A stretch of 64,000 bases of DNA from Sipunculus nudus (Eukaryota; Annelida; Sipuncula; Golfingiida; Sipunculidae): NCBI GenBank assembly GCA_026874595.1, contig JAPPUL010000095.1, positions 1,366,001 to 1,430,000 of the forward strand, written 5' to 3'. Below, piece after piece: positions 54,210 through 63,576 of the stretch (the stretch's first letter is position 1; each line of letters starts with the position of its first letter). The position numbers were made by a program, and so were the translations under genes. The notes under the pieces were generated by a model. It did no database searches and had not been told where the DNA came from. It saw only the letters and a list, made by a program, of their open reading frames with translations.

Positions 54210-54641
54210 ATGAAACTTGAAATAAGAGAAATAATAATAGGAAAACGTATAAGGAAAGATATAGGTGATATAACACTATTACAGGAATCTATACGTTCCC
54301 ATGGGCTTTTAAATCCGATATTGATAAATGATAAGAAGGAGTTAATTGCAGGGGTAAGACGTCTTACAGCGTGTAAGGCTCTTGGTTTTAAGGAAGTTGA
54401 TGTTAGGGTGATAAATCCTGAGAATAATCTAAAGAGGCTCCTAATAGAAAGCGAAGAGAATTTGCTTAGGAAAGAGTTTAATGTAGAGGAGTTATTAATT
54501 CTTGCGCGAGAGAAGGAGAAGTTATTATCCGGCGGCTATGCATCTAGGTTTAGAAGAACGTTAAGGAGCTTGGTCTTATCTATACGTAAAATGTTTATAA
54601 AATTAATAAATATATTTATGGGTAAGGGGACTAAGAAATAG
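54210..54641 (+). CDS. Small ParB/Srx-domain protein
   Basis: The 143-residue protein has an N-terminal ParB/sulfiredoxin-like domain (LLQESIRSHGLLNPILINDKKELIAGVRRLTACKALGF) and then LLIESEENLLRKEFNVEELL. No HTH or dimerisation domain of chromosomal ParB is present. The C-terminal 40 residues form a basic, amphipathic or membrane-prone tail (RFRRTLRSLVLSIRKMFIKLINIFMG). It is followed at 14 bp by glgC. Function is unknown; nucleotide or DNA binding is plausible. Confidence 0.72.
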   Translation: MKLEIREIIIGKRIRKDIGDITLLQESIRSHGLLNPILINDKKELIAGVRRLTACKALGFKEVDVRVINPENNLKRLLIESEENLLRKEFNVEELLILAREKEKLLSGGYASRFRRTLRSLVLSIRKMFIKLINIFMGKGTKK

Positions 54642-54655
54642 TAATAAGAGGCTAG

Positions 54656-55861
54656 ATGAAAGTACTTGCAATAATACTTGCGGGAGGGAAAAGACAGGAG
54701 CTAAGCTTACTAGTAAAAGAGCGAAGCAAAGCAGCAGTACCATTTTTCGGTAAATATCGAGTAATAGACTTTGTGTTATCAAATTGTGTTAATTCAAATA
54801 TAAGGAAGATAAACGTAGTAGTGCAGCATAGGTTTGCATCGTTGCAAAGACACATAAGAGACGCCTGGAGTATATACTCCCCGACTTTAGGAGAATATAT
54901 AGATGTGTATCCGCCGCAACAAAGGAAGGGCGAGAGGTTTTATCTTGGGACAGCAGACTCAGTGTACCAGAATTTATTTACAATAGAAGATGAGAGTCCG
55001 GACTACATATTAACGTTATCAGGTGATCATATATATAAGATGGATTATTCGAAGTTAATAGATTTTCATATAGAGAAAGGAGCAAACCTAACGATAGCAA
55101 CGTCAGAGGTATCTGTAAGGGAGGCGAAATCGTATGGAGTGGTAGAATATACAAAAGGGAATAAGATAACGTCGTTTCGCGAAAAGCCATTAAATTTAAA
55201 TAATGGAAGTGGGCCAGATGAACGCTATAAGGTTTCTATGGGGCTATATGTATTTAGTACAGAGGCACTTAAAGAGATATTCTATTCAAGCGAAAAGAGT
55301 AATAAATCGGTACAAGACTTTGGACAACATATAATACCTGACATGGTAAAGAAAGGGGAAGTCTATGCCTATCCATTTGTTAAAGAGGATAGTGGTCCTT
55401 GTTATTGGAATGTTTTGGACTCAGTTGAGAAATATTATACAGGTAATATGACTATACTAAACAAAGGATGCGAGATAGATTTATATGACATGAGCTGGCC
55501 CTATAGGGCCTATCAGAGTCAAAGTGCACCAACTCGGACCTATATAGAGAGTAGGGGGACAATAATAAACTCATCTATCTCAGGGGGAGGAGCGATAGGA
55601 GGGAGTTTAAAGAACTCGATATTGGGAACACATGTGCGTATTGAGGAGGGGGCGGAGGTAGAGGATTCAATATTGTTTGACAACGTGGTAGTGGGTAGGG
55701 GAGCGGTGATAAAGAAAGCGATAATAGATAAAGACATAGAGATAGGCGAAGGGAGAGAATTAAGCTTCTCAAGAGTAAGGGATTGGACAGAGGCAAAGAG
55801 TTTTAGGGATGAAATCGTAGTGCTTGGGAAGGGCGGGCGGTTTAAGGGAACGGCAGTGTAA
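54656..55861 (+). CDS. glgC: GlgC, ADP-glucose pyrophosphorylase
   Basis: The 401-residue enzyme makes ADP-glucose for glycogen. It begins LAIILAGGKRQELSLLVKERSKAAVPFFGKYR, the nucleotidyltransferase signature. It continues with LGTADSVYQNLFTI and LTLSGDHIYKMDYSKLI, and ends in a left-handed beta-helix (SISGGGAIGGSLKNSILGTHVRIEEGAEVEDS). A glycogen-storage role is likely, though no glgA or glgB lies in the window. trpS follows 42 bp later. Confidence 0.93.
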   Translation: MKVLAIILAGGKRQELSLLVKERSKAAVPFFGKYRVIDFVLSNCVNSNIRKINVVVQHRFASLQRHIRDAWSIYSPTLGEYIDVYPPQQRKGERFYLGTADSVYQNLFTIEDESPDYILTLSGDHIYKMDYSKLIDFHIEKGANLTIATSEVSVREAKSYGVVEYTKGNKITSFREKPLNLNNGSGPDERYKVSMGLYVFSTEALKEIFYSSEKSNKSVQDFGQHIIPDMVKKGEVYAYPFVKEDSGPCYWNVLDSVEKYYTGNMTILNKGCEIDLYDMSWPYRAYQSQSAPTRTYIESRGTIINSSISGGGAIGGSLKNSILGTHVRIEEGAEVEDSILFDNVVVGRGAVIKKAIIDKDIEIGEGRELSFSRVRDWTEAKSFRDEIVVLGKGGRFKGTAV

Positions 55862-55903
55862 ATAGGAGTTTAAGGGAACGAGAAGAGGAAATTATAAGAA
55901 TAA

Positions 55904-56884
55904 ATGCAAAGCGACAAAGTATTTTCTGGTATCCAGCCAACAGGGAGCATCCACATAGGTAACTATCTAGGAGCAATTAAAAACTGGGTAAATCTCTCAA
56001 AAGAATACGAATGTATATACGGTGTGGTGGATTACCACGCAATAACAGTGAAATACGATGTTAGAACTCTCCAGAAGCGAATACAAGATGTGATATTAGA
56101 CTTACTGGCCTGCGGATTAGACTCTAAAAAAGCTCGACTCTTCATCCAATCAGACGTAAAAGAGCATACAGAGCTTGCCTGGATACTAAGTAGCGTGAGT
56201 AGTATGGGTTGGCTTGAGCGGATGACCCAGTTTAAAGATAAATCCCGACAAAACAAAGAGAATATAAACGCAGGACTTTTCACATATCCGATATTGCAAA
56301 CAGCAGACATAGCGTTATACAAGGCAAGATATGTGCCAGTGGGTAAGGATCAGGCACAGCATATAGAGCTTGCCCGGGAGATAGTAAGAACATTTAATCG
56401 AGAATACGGTAAAGTTTTGGTAGAGCCCAAAGAGCTTTTAACAGAGAGTGCAAAGGTGTTGGGACTTTGCGGAGAGCATAAGATGAGTAAGAGCCAGAAT
56501 AATTATATAGGAATAAACGAGAGTAAAGAAGTAGTAAGAAAGAAACTGATGAAAGCAAAGACGGATGAGAATCGCAAGAAGCGTACTGATTCTGGCAATC
56601 CTTTTATATGTAATATATATAGCTATCATAAGTTATTTTCGACTAAGGAGCTTCAAGCTAAAGTATGGGAAGGGTGTCGTGGAGCCGAGATAGGGTGTAT
56701 TGATTGTAAAGGCCAGCTATTAGAGAGTCTTTATATAGAGCTTGAGCCGATACAAGCAATGCGTAAGGAATTATCTTTAAAAGTTTCTGAGGTAATGGAT
56801 ATGATACATGAGAATGGGAAGGAGTGTAGGGAGGAGGCAAAAGAGACTATGAATGAGATAAAGGATGCAATGGGGTTAAGGTAG
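55904..56884 (+). CDS. trpS: TrpS, tryptophanyl-tRNA synthetase
   Basis: Class I aminoacyl-tRNA synthetase of 326 residues, the usual compact bacterial length. It has the HIGH-type motif TGSIHIGNYLGAIKNW at residue 12 and the KMSKS motif HKMSKSQNNYIGI near 192. ILQTADIALYKARYVPVGKDQAQHIELAREI is also characteristic. It lies between glgC and glmS in one direction. Confidence 0.95.
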   Translation: MQSDKVFSGIQPTGSIHIGNYLGAIKNWVNLSKEYECIYGVVDYHAITVKYDVRTLQKRIQDVILDLLACGLDSKKARLFIQSDVKEHTELAWILSSVSSMGWLERMTQFKDKSRQNKENINAGLFTYPILQTADIALYKARYVPVGKDQAQHIELAREIVRTFNREYGKVLVEPKELLTESAKVLGLCGEHKMSKSQNNYIGINESKEVVRKKLMKAKTDENRKKRTDSGNPFICNIYSYHKLFSTKELQAKVWEGCRGAEIGCIDCKGQLLESLYIELEPIQAMRKELSLKVSEVMDMIHENGKECREEAKETMNEIKDAMGLR

Positions 56885-56936
56885 AAAGATGGTGTTAAAA
56901 AAAAGAAATAAGATTAAAGGGAGCACAAAGTAAATA

Positions 56937-58808
56937 ATGTGTGGAATAATGGGCTATGTAGGGGAGCGGGAGAGCATATCGAACGTGTTAAAAGGTCTTT
57001 ACAAGATGGAATATCGCGGATATGATTCAGCAGGGCTTGCCTATTGCGCAGGAGAGAGAAGAAGCGATGTAGGGGCGAGAATAGGGATTAGTAGAATAAA
57101 TCTAATGAAGAAAGAAGGGAAGATCTCGTCTTTAGAGGAGAATGTAAAGAAGCTTGAATGGTTTGGTGGTGGAGGAGGGTGCGGGATAGGCCATACGCGC
57201 TGGGCAACACATGGAGAGGTATCAGATGCAAACTCTCATCCACATATGGATTGTGAAGATAATTTTGCAGTAGTACATAATGGGATAATAGATAATTACG
57301 TACGTTTGAAGGAAGCCTTAGAAGGGAAGGGGCATAGATTTCGGAGTGAGACAGACAGTGAGGTAATAGTGCATTTGATAGAAGATTACTATGCAGGAGA
57401 TTTTGAGATGGCGGTAATAAAGGCGTTAGAGGAGATAGAGGGTACATATGGGCTTATAGTGATGTCAAGCAGCCATCCTGACATGTTAATATGTGCAAGG
57501 CACGGCAGTCCTGTGGTAATAGGGAGGGGGGAGTCAGAGAGTGTAGTAGCAAGTGATGTTGCGGCCCTTTTGAGTTATACATCGGATGTAATATATCTAG
57601 AAGATGGAGAGATAGCGACTTTAAAGACGAAAACGTTTAGTATACGCGACATGGAAAACAACCAAGTAGAACGTGTTGCAAGTAAAATAAGTCTAAAGCT
57701 TGAGGCTCTAAGCAAAGGAGAGTATCCAACATATATGCTTAAGGAGATATACGAGCAAGGTCAAAGCATAGGCAACGCCCTAAAAGGACGACTTAATGTA
57801 CTTGGCGGTGATGCAGTGTTGTCAACGTTTATAAACCAGTCAGCGATGGTGCGCGAGCTTGAAAGGATAATAATAATAGGGATGGGGACATCTTATCATT
57901 CTGGGTTATTGGGGAAATACTATATAGAGGATATGGCAGGCATCCCAGTGGACGTAGAATACGCATCAGAATTTCGTTATAGGGGACCTATATTAAATAA
58001 GAATACGTTAGTAATAGCAATAAGCCAATCTGGGGAGACAGCAGACACCTTGGGAGCGCTGCGAGAGGCAAAGTTAAAAGGAGCATTAGTGTACGCAATA
58101 TGTAATGTAGTGGGCAGTTCGATAGCGCGAGAAAGCGATGGAGGAATATTCTTGCATGCAGGTCCTGAGATAGGAGTAGCAAGCACAAAAGCGTTCACCT
58201 CCCAGTTGGTAGTACTACTATTGATATCGTTATCACTTGGCCGTAGAAAACATCTGTCATTAAGTGAAGGTCGTGATATGATAGAGGCTATAAGTAGTTT
58301 ACCTGGTTTAGTACAGGAGGTATTAGATAGGAGTGATTGTGTGTCTAGGATATCAAGTAATTTTTTAGATTATAAAAGTATACTTTATCTTGGCAGGGGT
58401 TATAATTACGCAGTAGCGCTTGAGGGGGCCTTAAAGCTTAAGGAGATATCGTATATACATGCAGAGGGACTTAATGCAGCGGAGCTGAAACATGGTTCTT
58501 TGGCCTTAATAGATGAAAATATGCCGGTGATAGTAATAGTCTTAAAAGATTATCTTTATGAGAAGACACTAACAACGATAGCAGAGATAAAGTCAAGGAA
58601 AGGGATAGTGGTAGCGATAGCAACGGATGGAGATAAGGAGATATGTAAGCTTGCGGATTATGTATGCTATATTCCCTCCGTGCCTTTTTATATAACTCCG
58701 ATATTGTCGGTAATTCCTCTTCAGTTATTAGCGTATCATATAGCGACTAAAAAAGATTGTGATGTAGACCAACCTAGAAATCTAGCCAAAAGTGTCACTG
58801 TTGAGTGA
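56937..58808 (+). CDS. glmS: GlmS, glucosamine-6-phosphate synthase
   Basis: GlmS makes glucosamine 6-phosphate from fructose 6-phosphate and glutamine for the cell wall. The N-terminal glutaminase starts with Cys2 (MCGIMGYVG) and has GIGHTRWATHGEVSDANSHPH. Two SIS domains follow (IIGMGTSYHSGLLGKYYIED, SQSGETADTLGALREAK and YLGRGYNYAVALEGALKLKEISY), ending PRNLAKSVTVE. The 623-residue length is slightly above average because of inserts near residues 35-80. There is no glmS ribozyme room upstream (52 bp). Confidence 0.97.
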   Translation: MCGIMGYVGERESISNVLKGLYKMEYRGYDSAGLAYCAGERRSDVGARIGISRINLMKKEGKISSLEENVKKLEWFGGGGGCGIGHTRWATHGEVSDANSHPHMDCEDNFAVVHNGIIDNYVRLKEALEGKGHRFRSETDSEVIVHLIEDYYAGDFEMAVIKALEEIEGTYGLIVMSSSHPDMLICARHGSPVVIGRGESESVVASDVAALLSYTSDVIYLEDGEIATLKTKTFSIRDMENNQVERVASKISLKLEALSKGEYPTYMLKEIYEQGQSIGNALKGRLNVLGGDAVLSTFINQSAMVRELERIIIIGMGTSYHSGLLGKYYIEDMAGIPVDVEYASEFRYRGPILNKNTLVIAISQSGETADTLGALREAKLKGALVYAICNVVGSSIARESDGGIFLHAGPEIGVASTKAFTSQLVVLLLISLSLGRRKHLSLSEGRDMIEAISSLPGLVQEVLDRSDCVSRISSNFLDYKSILYLGRGYNYAVALEGALKLKEISYIHAEGLNAAELKHGSLALIDENMPVIVIVLKDYLYEKTLTTIAEIKSRKGIVVAIATDGDKEICKLADYVCYIPSVPFYITPILSVIPLQLLAYHIATKKDCDVDQPRNLAKSVTVE

Positions 58809-58830
58809 TTTGGTTAGGGAGTCCTAGAAA

Positions 58831-59754
58831 ATGATTGGAACTAAATTCTTAGATGATTTCATTCTTCAGTCCTCCACGGGGAACCTAAAAACAAAAGACC
58901 TTTATCCCCAAGAAATTCAAGATTTACAGATAAAGGTTTCTTTCGGTATGGGCACCCCTGCCCATGTTTCTTGGATTTCCTTTCTGGGTTCCGGAATGTC
59001 AACTAGTAACGGTTACTACCCTGTTTATCTATATTATAAACAAGAGAATATTCTCGTTCTTGCTTATGGAATAAGTGAAACAATCAAATATGAATCTCCT
59101 TGGGACTCACAGATATTAAAGGGGGAAAAGGTTTTTGACCTTATAAAAAAGCCGCCATGTTATGGAGACTCTTTCGTTTTCAAACATTACACACCCAAAA
59201 TAAATGGTACTGAAGTTCAATATTTTTCAGAGGGTTCAGAAGTAACTAAAATACTACTTAAGAAAGATTTAGATACGATCCTACATAAATATAAAGAGTG
59301 CTTGAATATAAGCACAAAAGACGAGACTTCTGTTTTAAGCAAAGGTCTTTTTTATATGGAACAGACTCTGGAAAATTTCATTATTGAGAATTGGAATGAA
59401 ACGGCATTTGGGAAAAAATATGATTTGATAATAGAGGACGGAGAAAATAAGAGTCAGCAGTATTATACTGAACCTGGGATAGGGTACATAGATATTCTTG
59501 CAAGAAATAAGGGTAGCAATAATTATGTTGTTATTGAATTAAAGAAAGCCCAAACAAGCGATGAGACGATTGGACAGCTTTTCAGATATATGGGATGGGT
59601 TAAAAAGAATTTAAGTGATGAAAATGTTAAAGGGATTATTATCTGCGGCAAATGGGATAAACGATTGGAGTATGCAAGAACAATGCTTAAAAACGACGTT
59701 GAGATATTTCTATATGAAATATATTTTAAACTTAAAGAATTTGAAGATTCATAA
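58831..59754 (+). CDS. MrcB-N / PDDEXK restriction-type nuclease
   Basis: The 307-residue protein joins a DUF3578 (MrcB N-terminal-like) domain (IKVSFGMGTPAHVSWISFLG, then SNGYYPVYLYYKQENILVLAYGISET) to a C-terminal PDDEXK nuclease domain. The nuclease part has PGIGYIDILARNKGSNNYVVIELKKAQTSDETIGQLFRYMGWVKKNL, where D, E and K are the catalytic set; this resembles NucS/DUF91. It is probably a modification-dependent or mismatch-type defence nuclease. It stands 22 bp after glmS, with C- and T-richer codon use than its neighbour, suggesting transfer. Confidence 0.8.
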   Translation: MIGTKFLDDFILQSSTGNLKTKDLYPQEIQDLQIKVSFGMGTPAHVSWISFLGSGMSTSNGYYPVYLYYKQENILVLAYGISETIKYESPWDSQILKGEKVFDLIKKPPCYGDSFVFKHYTPKINGTEVQYFSEGSEVTKILLKKDLDTILHKYKECLNISTKDETSVLSKGLFYMEQTLENFIIENWNETAFGKKYDLIIEDGENKSQQYYTEPGIGYIDILARNKGSNNYVVIELKKAQTSDETIGQLFRYMGWVKKNLSDENVKGIIICGKWDKRLEYARTMLKNDVEIFLYEIYFKLKEFEDS

Positions 59755-59904
59755 AAACATTTGCAACTTAAATTAACTGGTCATAGACAAAGCTATGAGT
59801 AGATATTTCATAAAACAGTTATTTATAAGCTGCTTTAAAAGCAAAATAAGAAGGGAAGAATAGAGAACTACTTGTCTCTCAAGGAGGTAGTTTAATTAAA
59901 GTAT

Positions 59905-60219
59905 CTAATATAATGATCCAAGGAAATGCAGTCCAAATTCAATTTTATTATTTTGGGTATTATTCCAAACAACCCGAGCCATTAAATTTAGAGTTCTGTT
60001 GTTGTTAAAAACAATGCTTACAGGTAATTTAAGTCCGCTTTCAATGGTTTTATTAATATCTTTAGGTAAAGTTCCCTTTAAGCCATTATGTGAAATATTA
60101 GAAATTTCAAATTCAAGTAAATCGTCTTTAGTCTTAGGAGCTTTCTTAAAAACAAAGTATGCATTCTTAACAACGGAGTTATTGCCTATTCTAGGAGAAC
60201 TTCTCTTATCTTGTTGCAT
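59905..60219 (-). CDS. PilZ-domain protein
   Basis: A 104-residue single-domain protein with the c-di-GMP-binding pattern of PilZ: RSSPR near the N-terminus (an RxxxR-like motif), then ISNISHNGLKG (the (D/N)xSxxG motif) and a final NLMARVVWNNTQNNKIEFGLHFLG. It is likely a cytoplasmic c-di-GMP receptor. No cyclase or phosphodiesterase gene is nearby. Confidence 0.8.
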   Translation of the reverse strand: MQQDKRSSPRIGNNSVVKNAYFVFKKAPKTKDDLLEFEISNISHNGLKGTLPKDINKTIESGLKLPVSIVFNNNRTLNLMARVVWNNTQNNKIEFGLHFLGSLY

Positions 60220-60712
60220 AGCGTAAGTCTAACATAAGATTATATTTTTGGCAAGTTTATTTATTTTATGTTTTATCATTATTTTAGGATATAATGTCAT
60301 TAAAAACTTATTCTCTTTATTACGCTGTCTTTTATCAAAAGCTATTATAATATTATTCTAAAGTTTTTGAGAATCAAAATAGGTAAGAGTCTTTTTATAT
60401 TAGTATTAAAAATATTAATATAAAAACATAAAACTATTTATAACAAGCATAAAAAGACATACTTTTATTATTACTTAAACCTGTCTGTATATTATATTAT
60501 AATTCTACTTATAGCAGGTTATAGAAGAGTATTAATTTGGATTTAATAAGTATAAAGTGGATAGATTATCTTATGGGACAGTTAATAGAATAATAAGGTA
60601 TCTATAAATCCTATTTATAGGTTGTTTAATTATTAATAAAGAGTTATTAATAATTAAAGTACAAAAACTAAAGAATAGCGAAATTAAGATTAACTAAAAT
60701 AAGAGTATTATT
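60220..60712. other. Long AT-rich region between PilZ and LysR genes
   Basis: No gene is seen. The sequence is rich in short palindromes and near-repeats, such as ttagtattaaaaatattaatata at 60399-60421 and taattattaataaagagttattaataatta near 60628-60657. The latter is an imperfect inverted repeat that could be the LysR-type operator of the downstream gene. Confidence 0.45.
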
Positions 60713-61636
60713 ATGAATAATGGAAAAAGTGAGAATGAGATTACATTAAAAGAACTTGATATTTTTAATCAAGTAGCAAATAATTTGAATTTAACCTTAT
60801 TATCCCGCTCTATAGAAATGACCCAACCGAATATATCTCTAACAATAAGATCTCTAGAAGCTAAGCTTCAAGAGAAATTGTTTGACAGGATAGGAAAAAA
60901 GCTAATATTAAATGAAAGAGGGCGCTTACTACAAGAAAAGGTAAGACCTTTATTACATGAGCTTAAAGAAACTAAGAATATCTTTTCAAAACATAAAGTA
61001 GCAGGCAAGCTAATAGTTGGCTCAACACATACTTTAGCAATATATTTGGTGCCATATTTGTTATATGAATATAAAAGTATGCATCAGGAGGTTGAAATTA
61101 AGCATTATTGGACGAATGCCAAAGGGATAATTGATATGCTAAATGATGGGCGTATTGATATAGGATTTATCGAAAGTGAGATTACTAATCCTAATATTGT
61201 AAGGGAGTTTTTGCGAGCGGATGAGCTTATTGTTGTTAGCGCTAATAGCAAATTGCTTGGCAAGGAGTATTTTATAGATGAGCTTTTAGATAAGAAATGG
61301 CTTTTAAGGGAGAAAGAGTCTGGCATAGTTGAACTTTTTTTTGATCACTTAGGAGAGCTTAAGAATCGGCTTAATATAGTACTTGAATTGCAACATACCC
61401 TAGCAATAAAACATCTACTTGTTAAATATCCTGAAACTATATCGTGCCTACCTTTAAAAAGCGTTCGTGATGAGCTTGAAAATCATAAACTCTATAGAGT
61501 AAATGTAAAGAATTTAAACTTTAGTAGAAACTATTATCTTGTTTATCACAGAAGGAAACTAAAGAATGTGGTATATGATTCCTTTAAGCATTTTATCCTT
61601 GAGAATAAGTTAACTAATTTTGAAATTAATACATAG
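60713..61636 (+). CDS. LysR-family transcription regulator
   Basis: The 307-residue protein has the N-terminal LysR HTH (LKELDIFNQVANNLNLTLLSRSIEMTQPNISLTIRSLEAKLQEKLFDRIGKKLILNERG). A typical effector-binding domain follows (KLIVGSTHTLAIYLVPYLLYEYKSMHQEVEIKHYWTN to LLREKESG). The effector is unknown; CysB- or CbbR-like control is possible but not shown. There is no clear target operon next to it. The upstream inverted repeats fit autoregulation. Confidence 0.9.
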   Translation: MNNGKSENEITLKELDIFNQVANNLNLTLLSRSIEMTQPNISLTIRSLEAKLQEKLFDRIGKKLILNERGRLLQEKVRPLLHELKETKNIFSKHKVAGKLIVGSTHTLAIYLVPYLLYEYKSMHQEVEIKHYWTNAKGIIDMLNDGRIDIGFIESEITNPNIVREFLRADELIVVSANSKLLGKEYFIDELLDKKWLLREKESGIVELFFDHLGELKNRLNIVLELQHTLAIKHLLVKYPETISCLPLKSVRDELENHKLYRVNVKNLNFSRNYYLVYHRRKLKNVVYDSFKHFILENKLTNFEINT

Positions 61637-61747
61637 CCTAAACTCTTAGTAGATGGTGTTAAGCCTTTTGTAAGGCAAGTTGCCTATTACCAGTTTGCGT
61701 TTCGGCCCTTCTTTCGTGAAATTTGAGATTATGCAAGGGAGGACCAA

Positions 61748-61880
61748 TAGGCTGTTCCTCAAGTATTTAGTAATCTATGTTATCAGTTGGCAGGCCATCA
61801 GTCCATTTTAATTTAGGTTAATATTGCTCTTCGAGTATGGATATATTAGGAATTAAGACATTCTATTATTTTTAAATAAA
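61748..61880. repeat. Decayed duplicate of the GLUG gene 3' end
   Basis: The about 65-base sequence from ctgttcctcaagtatttag to ccattttaatttagg occurs at about 61752-61817 and again at 61910-61974. The second copy is the 3' end of the adjacent minus-strand gene. Similarity continues in weaker form (gtatggatatattaggaatt against gtatccatatattaggatta). The first copy is a remnant outside any gene. Confidence 0.88.
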
Positions 61881-61922
61881 TAGTTTTAGGAAGTGAGAAC
61901 TAGAGTGCTGTTCCTCAAGTAT

Positions 61923-63041
61923 TTAGTAATCTATGTTATCAGTTGGCAGGCCATCAGTCCATTTTAATTTAGGCCAGTTCCCAGCTTCCAGTATCCATAT
62001 ATTAGGATTAAAGTTATTAAAACTATCAGATTTTATATCTTCTTTCTTGATACCTGTTGTAGGAGGAGGACTCCCTTCGTACCATTCTCCTATAATTCCA
62101 AGGCCTGCATTTATACTGGAATCATAGTAAACGTCGTTTAATGTTGGCATAGCACTTTCGACTATACCACCTATTCTTCCTTTAATCATACCTTTGGTTA
62201 TTGTTGATCTTGTATAACTTGTAGTTATTGTTGCCGGCTGAAGAAATGATCCAACAAATCCTGCGCTTATTTCATTGCTATTAACTATACCCGAATGAAA
62301 ACTATCCTCTATCAAGCTGTCCGAAAAGGCTAGGCCCACAAGACCTCCACTTAGAGGGATGCCTCCTGATGAAGAGTAATTTGTCAGAGTACAATTACTA
62401 TAACTTTCTTTTATAGACCCATATTGACGTGATACAAGACAACCCAGTGGGCCCATGGCAGTTCCAATTTGTCCATCAAGTACACGTACCTTCTCTATAA
62501 GACCATTGTTTTGATAGGCAACGCCGCCCGCCAGTATCTTGGGTCCAGAAATGTTTCCTAAGCGTATAGTTAAGTTTTTTATAACACCGCTTGAGCTTAT
62601 ATTATATACAAGTCCTCCGCGTTGCTCTGTGGTAGATGTTGTTGTAAAACTTAATGTTGCAATTTCCTTGAAGGCACCATCAAAAGTTCCTGTAAAGGTT
62701 TGTCCTGTGCCTCCAAGTGGATTTAGTCCATCGCCTAAATCGGTTATATCCTGGGTTAGGCAATAGTTGCCATCGAGCGGATGGCTCTCTTCAACTCCTA
62801 TCTTTGCAAGGTCCTCTTTGTTTGCGATTGCAATATATGGAGAGCTACATTCGTAAGCCGCAGGTTGTTCATCTGCTGGAGTTGTTCCACTCGGCGGTTG
62901 GTAGTCTTCAAGTATGCCATCACTTTGTTTACAACTAATTAGAGCCACCAGAAAAACAATTATTATAGCAAGAATAAAAAAGGTTAATGTTGTAAGTTTG
63001 TTATTTATCAAAATGTTTGTATAGTACTTTAAGTCCTTCAT
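61923..63041 (-). CDS. GLUG-repeat surface lipoprotein
   Basis: The start at 63041 (MKDLKYYTNIL) has aggag upstream; the open frame runs on to 63080. A signal peptide (LTFFILAIIIVFLVALISC) ends in a lipobox cysteine near residue 37. The rest is repetitive beta-helix-like sequence with GLUG-type elements (GGLVYNISSSGVIKNLTIRLG, LSGGLVGLAFSDSLIEDSFHSG) and a closing WILEAGNWPKLKW found at the end of many such proteins. A cell-surface or adhesin-like role is inferred. It is a paralogue of the truncated gene at the window edge. Confidence 0.78.
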   Translation of the reverse strand: MKDLKYYTNILINNKLTTLTFFILAIIIVFLVALISCKQSDGILEDYQPPSGTTPADEQPAAYECSSPYIAIANKEDLAKIGVEESHPLDGNYCLTQDITDLGDGLNPLGGTGQTFTGTFDGAFKEIATLSFTTTSTTEQRGGLVYNISSSGVIKNLTIRLGNISGPKILAGGVAYQNNGLIEKVRVLDGQIGTAMGPLGCLVSRQYGSIKESYSNCTLTNYSSSGGIPLSGGLVGLAFSDSLIEDSFHSGIVNSNEISAGFVGSFLQPATITTSYTRSTITKGMIKGRIGGIVESAMPTLNDVYYDSSINAGLGIIGEWYEGSPPPTTGIKKEDIKSDSFNNFNPNIWILEAGNWPKLKWTDGLPTDNIDY

Positions 63042-63576
63042 AAAGTGGTTTGCTCCTGAATTTATACATGTTAAGTACATAACACTACATTTTTGTTATT
63101 TGTTCATATATTCATATATTCATATATTCATATAAAAGAAGGGCGTTAGAAGTAATATAGTTTTATGGTTTAGAAAGTAAGATAAATTAAGAAGGGAATA
63201 AGAAGAATAAGCAGGATAAGAAAGGTTAATATATATCTATCTAAAGTTATATTGTGCTTAATTTATGAATTGGCCTCGTATATGGTTCTGTTGGGACTAC
63301 TATGATATACAAAGCAACTATTATTATAAGTAAGCTTAATAAGTGTTGGCTACGTTGCTGGGTATTGTCAAGATGTTATAGTTTGGGCTTGCTGTAGAGT
63401 AGGTCTACTGGCTTTAGCTTAGGGTCCTGTAGTTCTCTTTTATGGCATAAGAGCGAAATAGTAGGCACCTTTTTAGGTTTTAAAAAAAAGCATGCCTACT
63501 ATTATGTCCTACGGTCCCTTGGGGCCCCTATGAGCTTATGCCCTGCGGCTTTATAAACCTGCGGCTTTATGCCAGT
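63042..63576. other. Intergenic region between two GLUG genes
   Basis: No gene is seen. It contains atattcat repeats near 63110-63135, an 11-bp inverted repeat AATAGTAGGCA/TGCCTACTATT at 63457-63467 and 63493-63503, and tandem tgcggctttat copies at 63544-63570. Confidence 0.5.
63457..63503. repeat. Inverted repeat with 11-bp perfect arms
   Basis: AATAGTAGGCA and TGCCTACTATT are separated by 25 bases that include an eight-base A-run. Because the run is in the loop, it is not a standard terminator. A small mobile-element end or structured RNA is possible. Confidence 0.6.

Noticed and set aside
56885-56936. glmS ribozyme or riboswitch upstream of glmS
   Set aside because: Only 52 bases lie between trpS and glmS, too short for the known ribozyme, and no conserved core is visible.
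63457-63503. Insertion sequence or standard terminator
   Set aside because: No transposase and no target-site duplication were seen, and the A-run lies in the loop and not after the stem.
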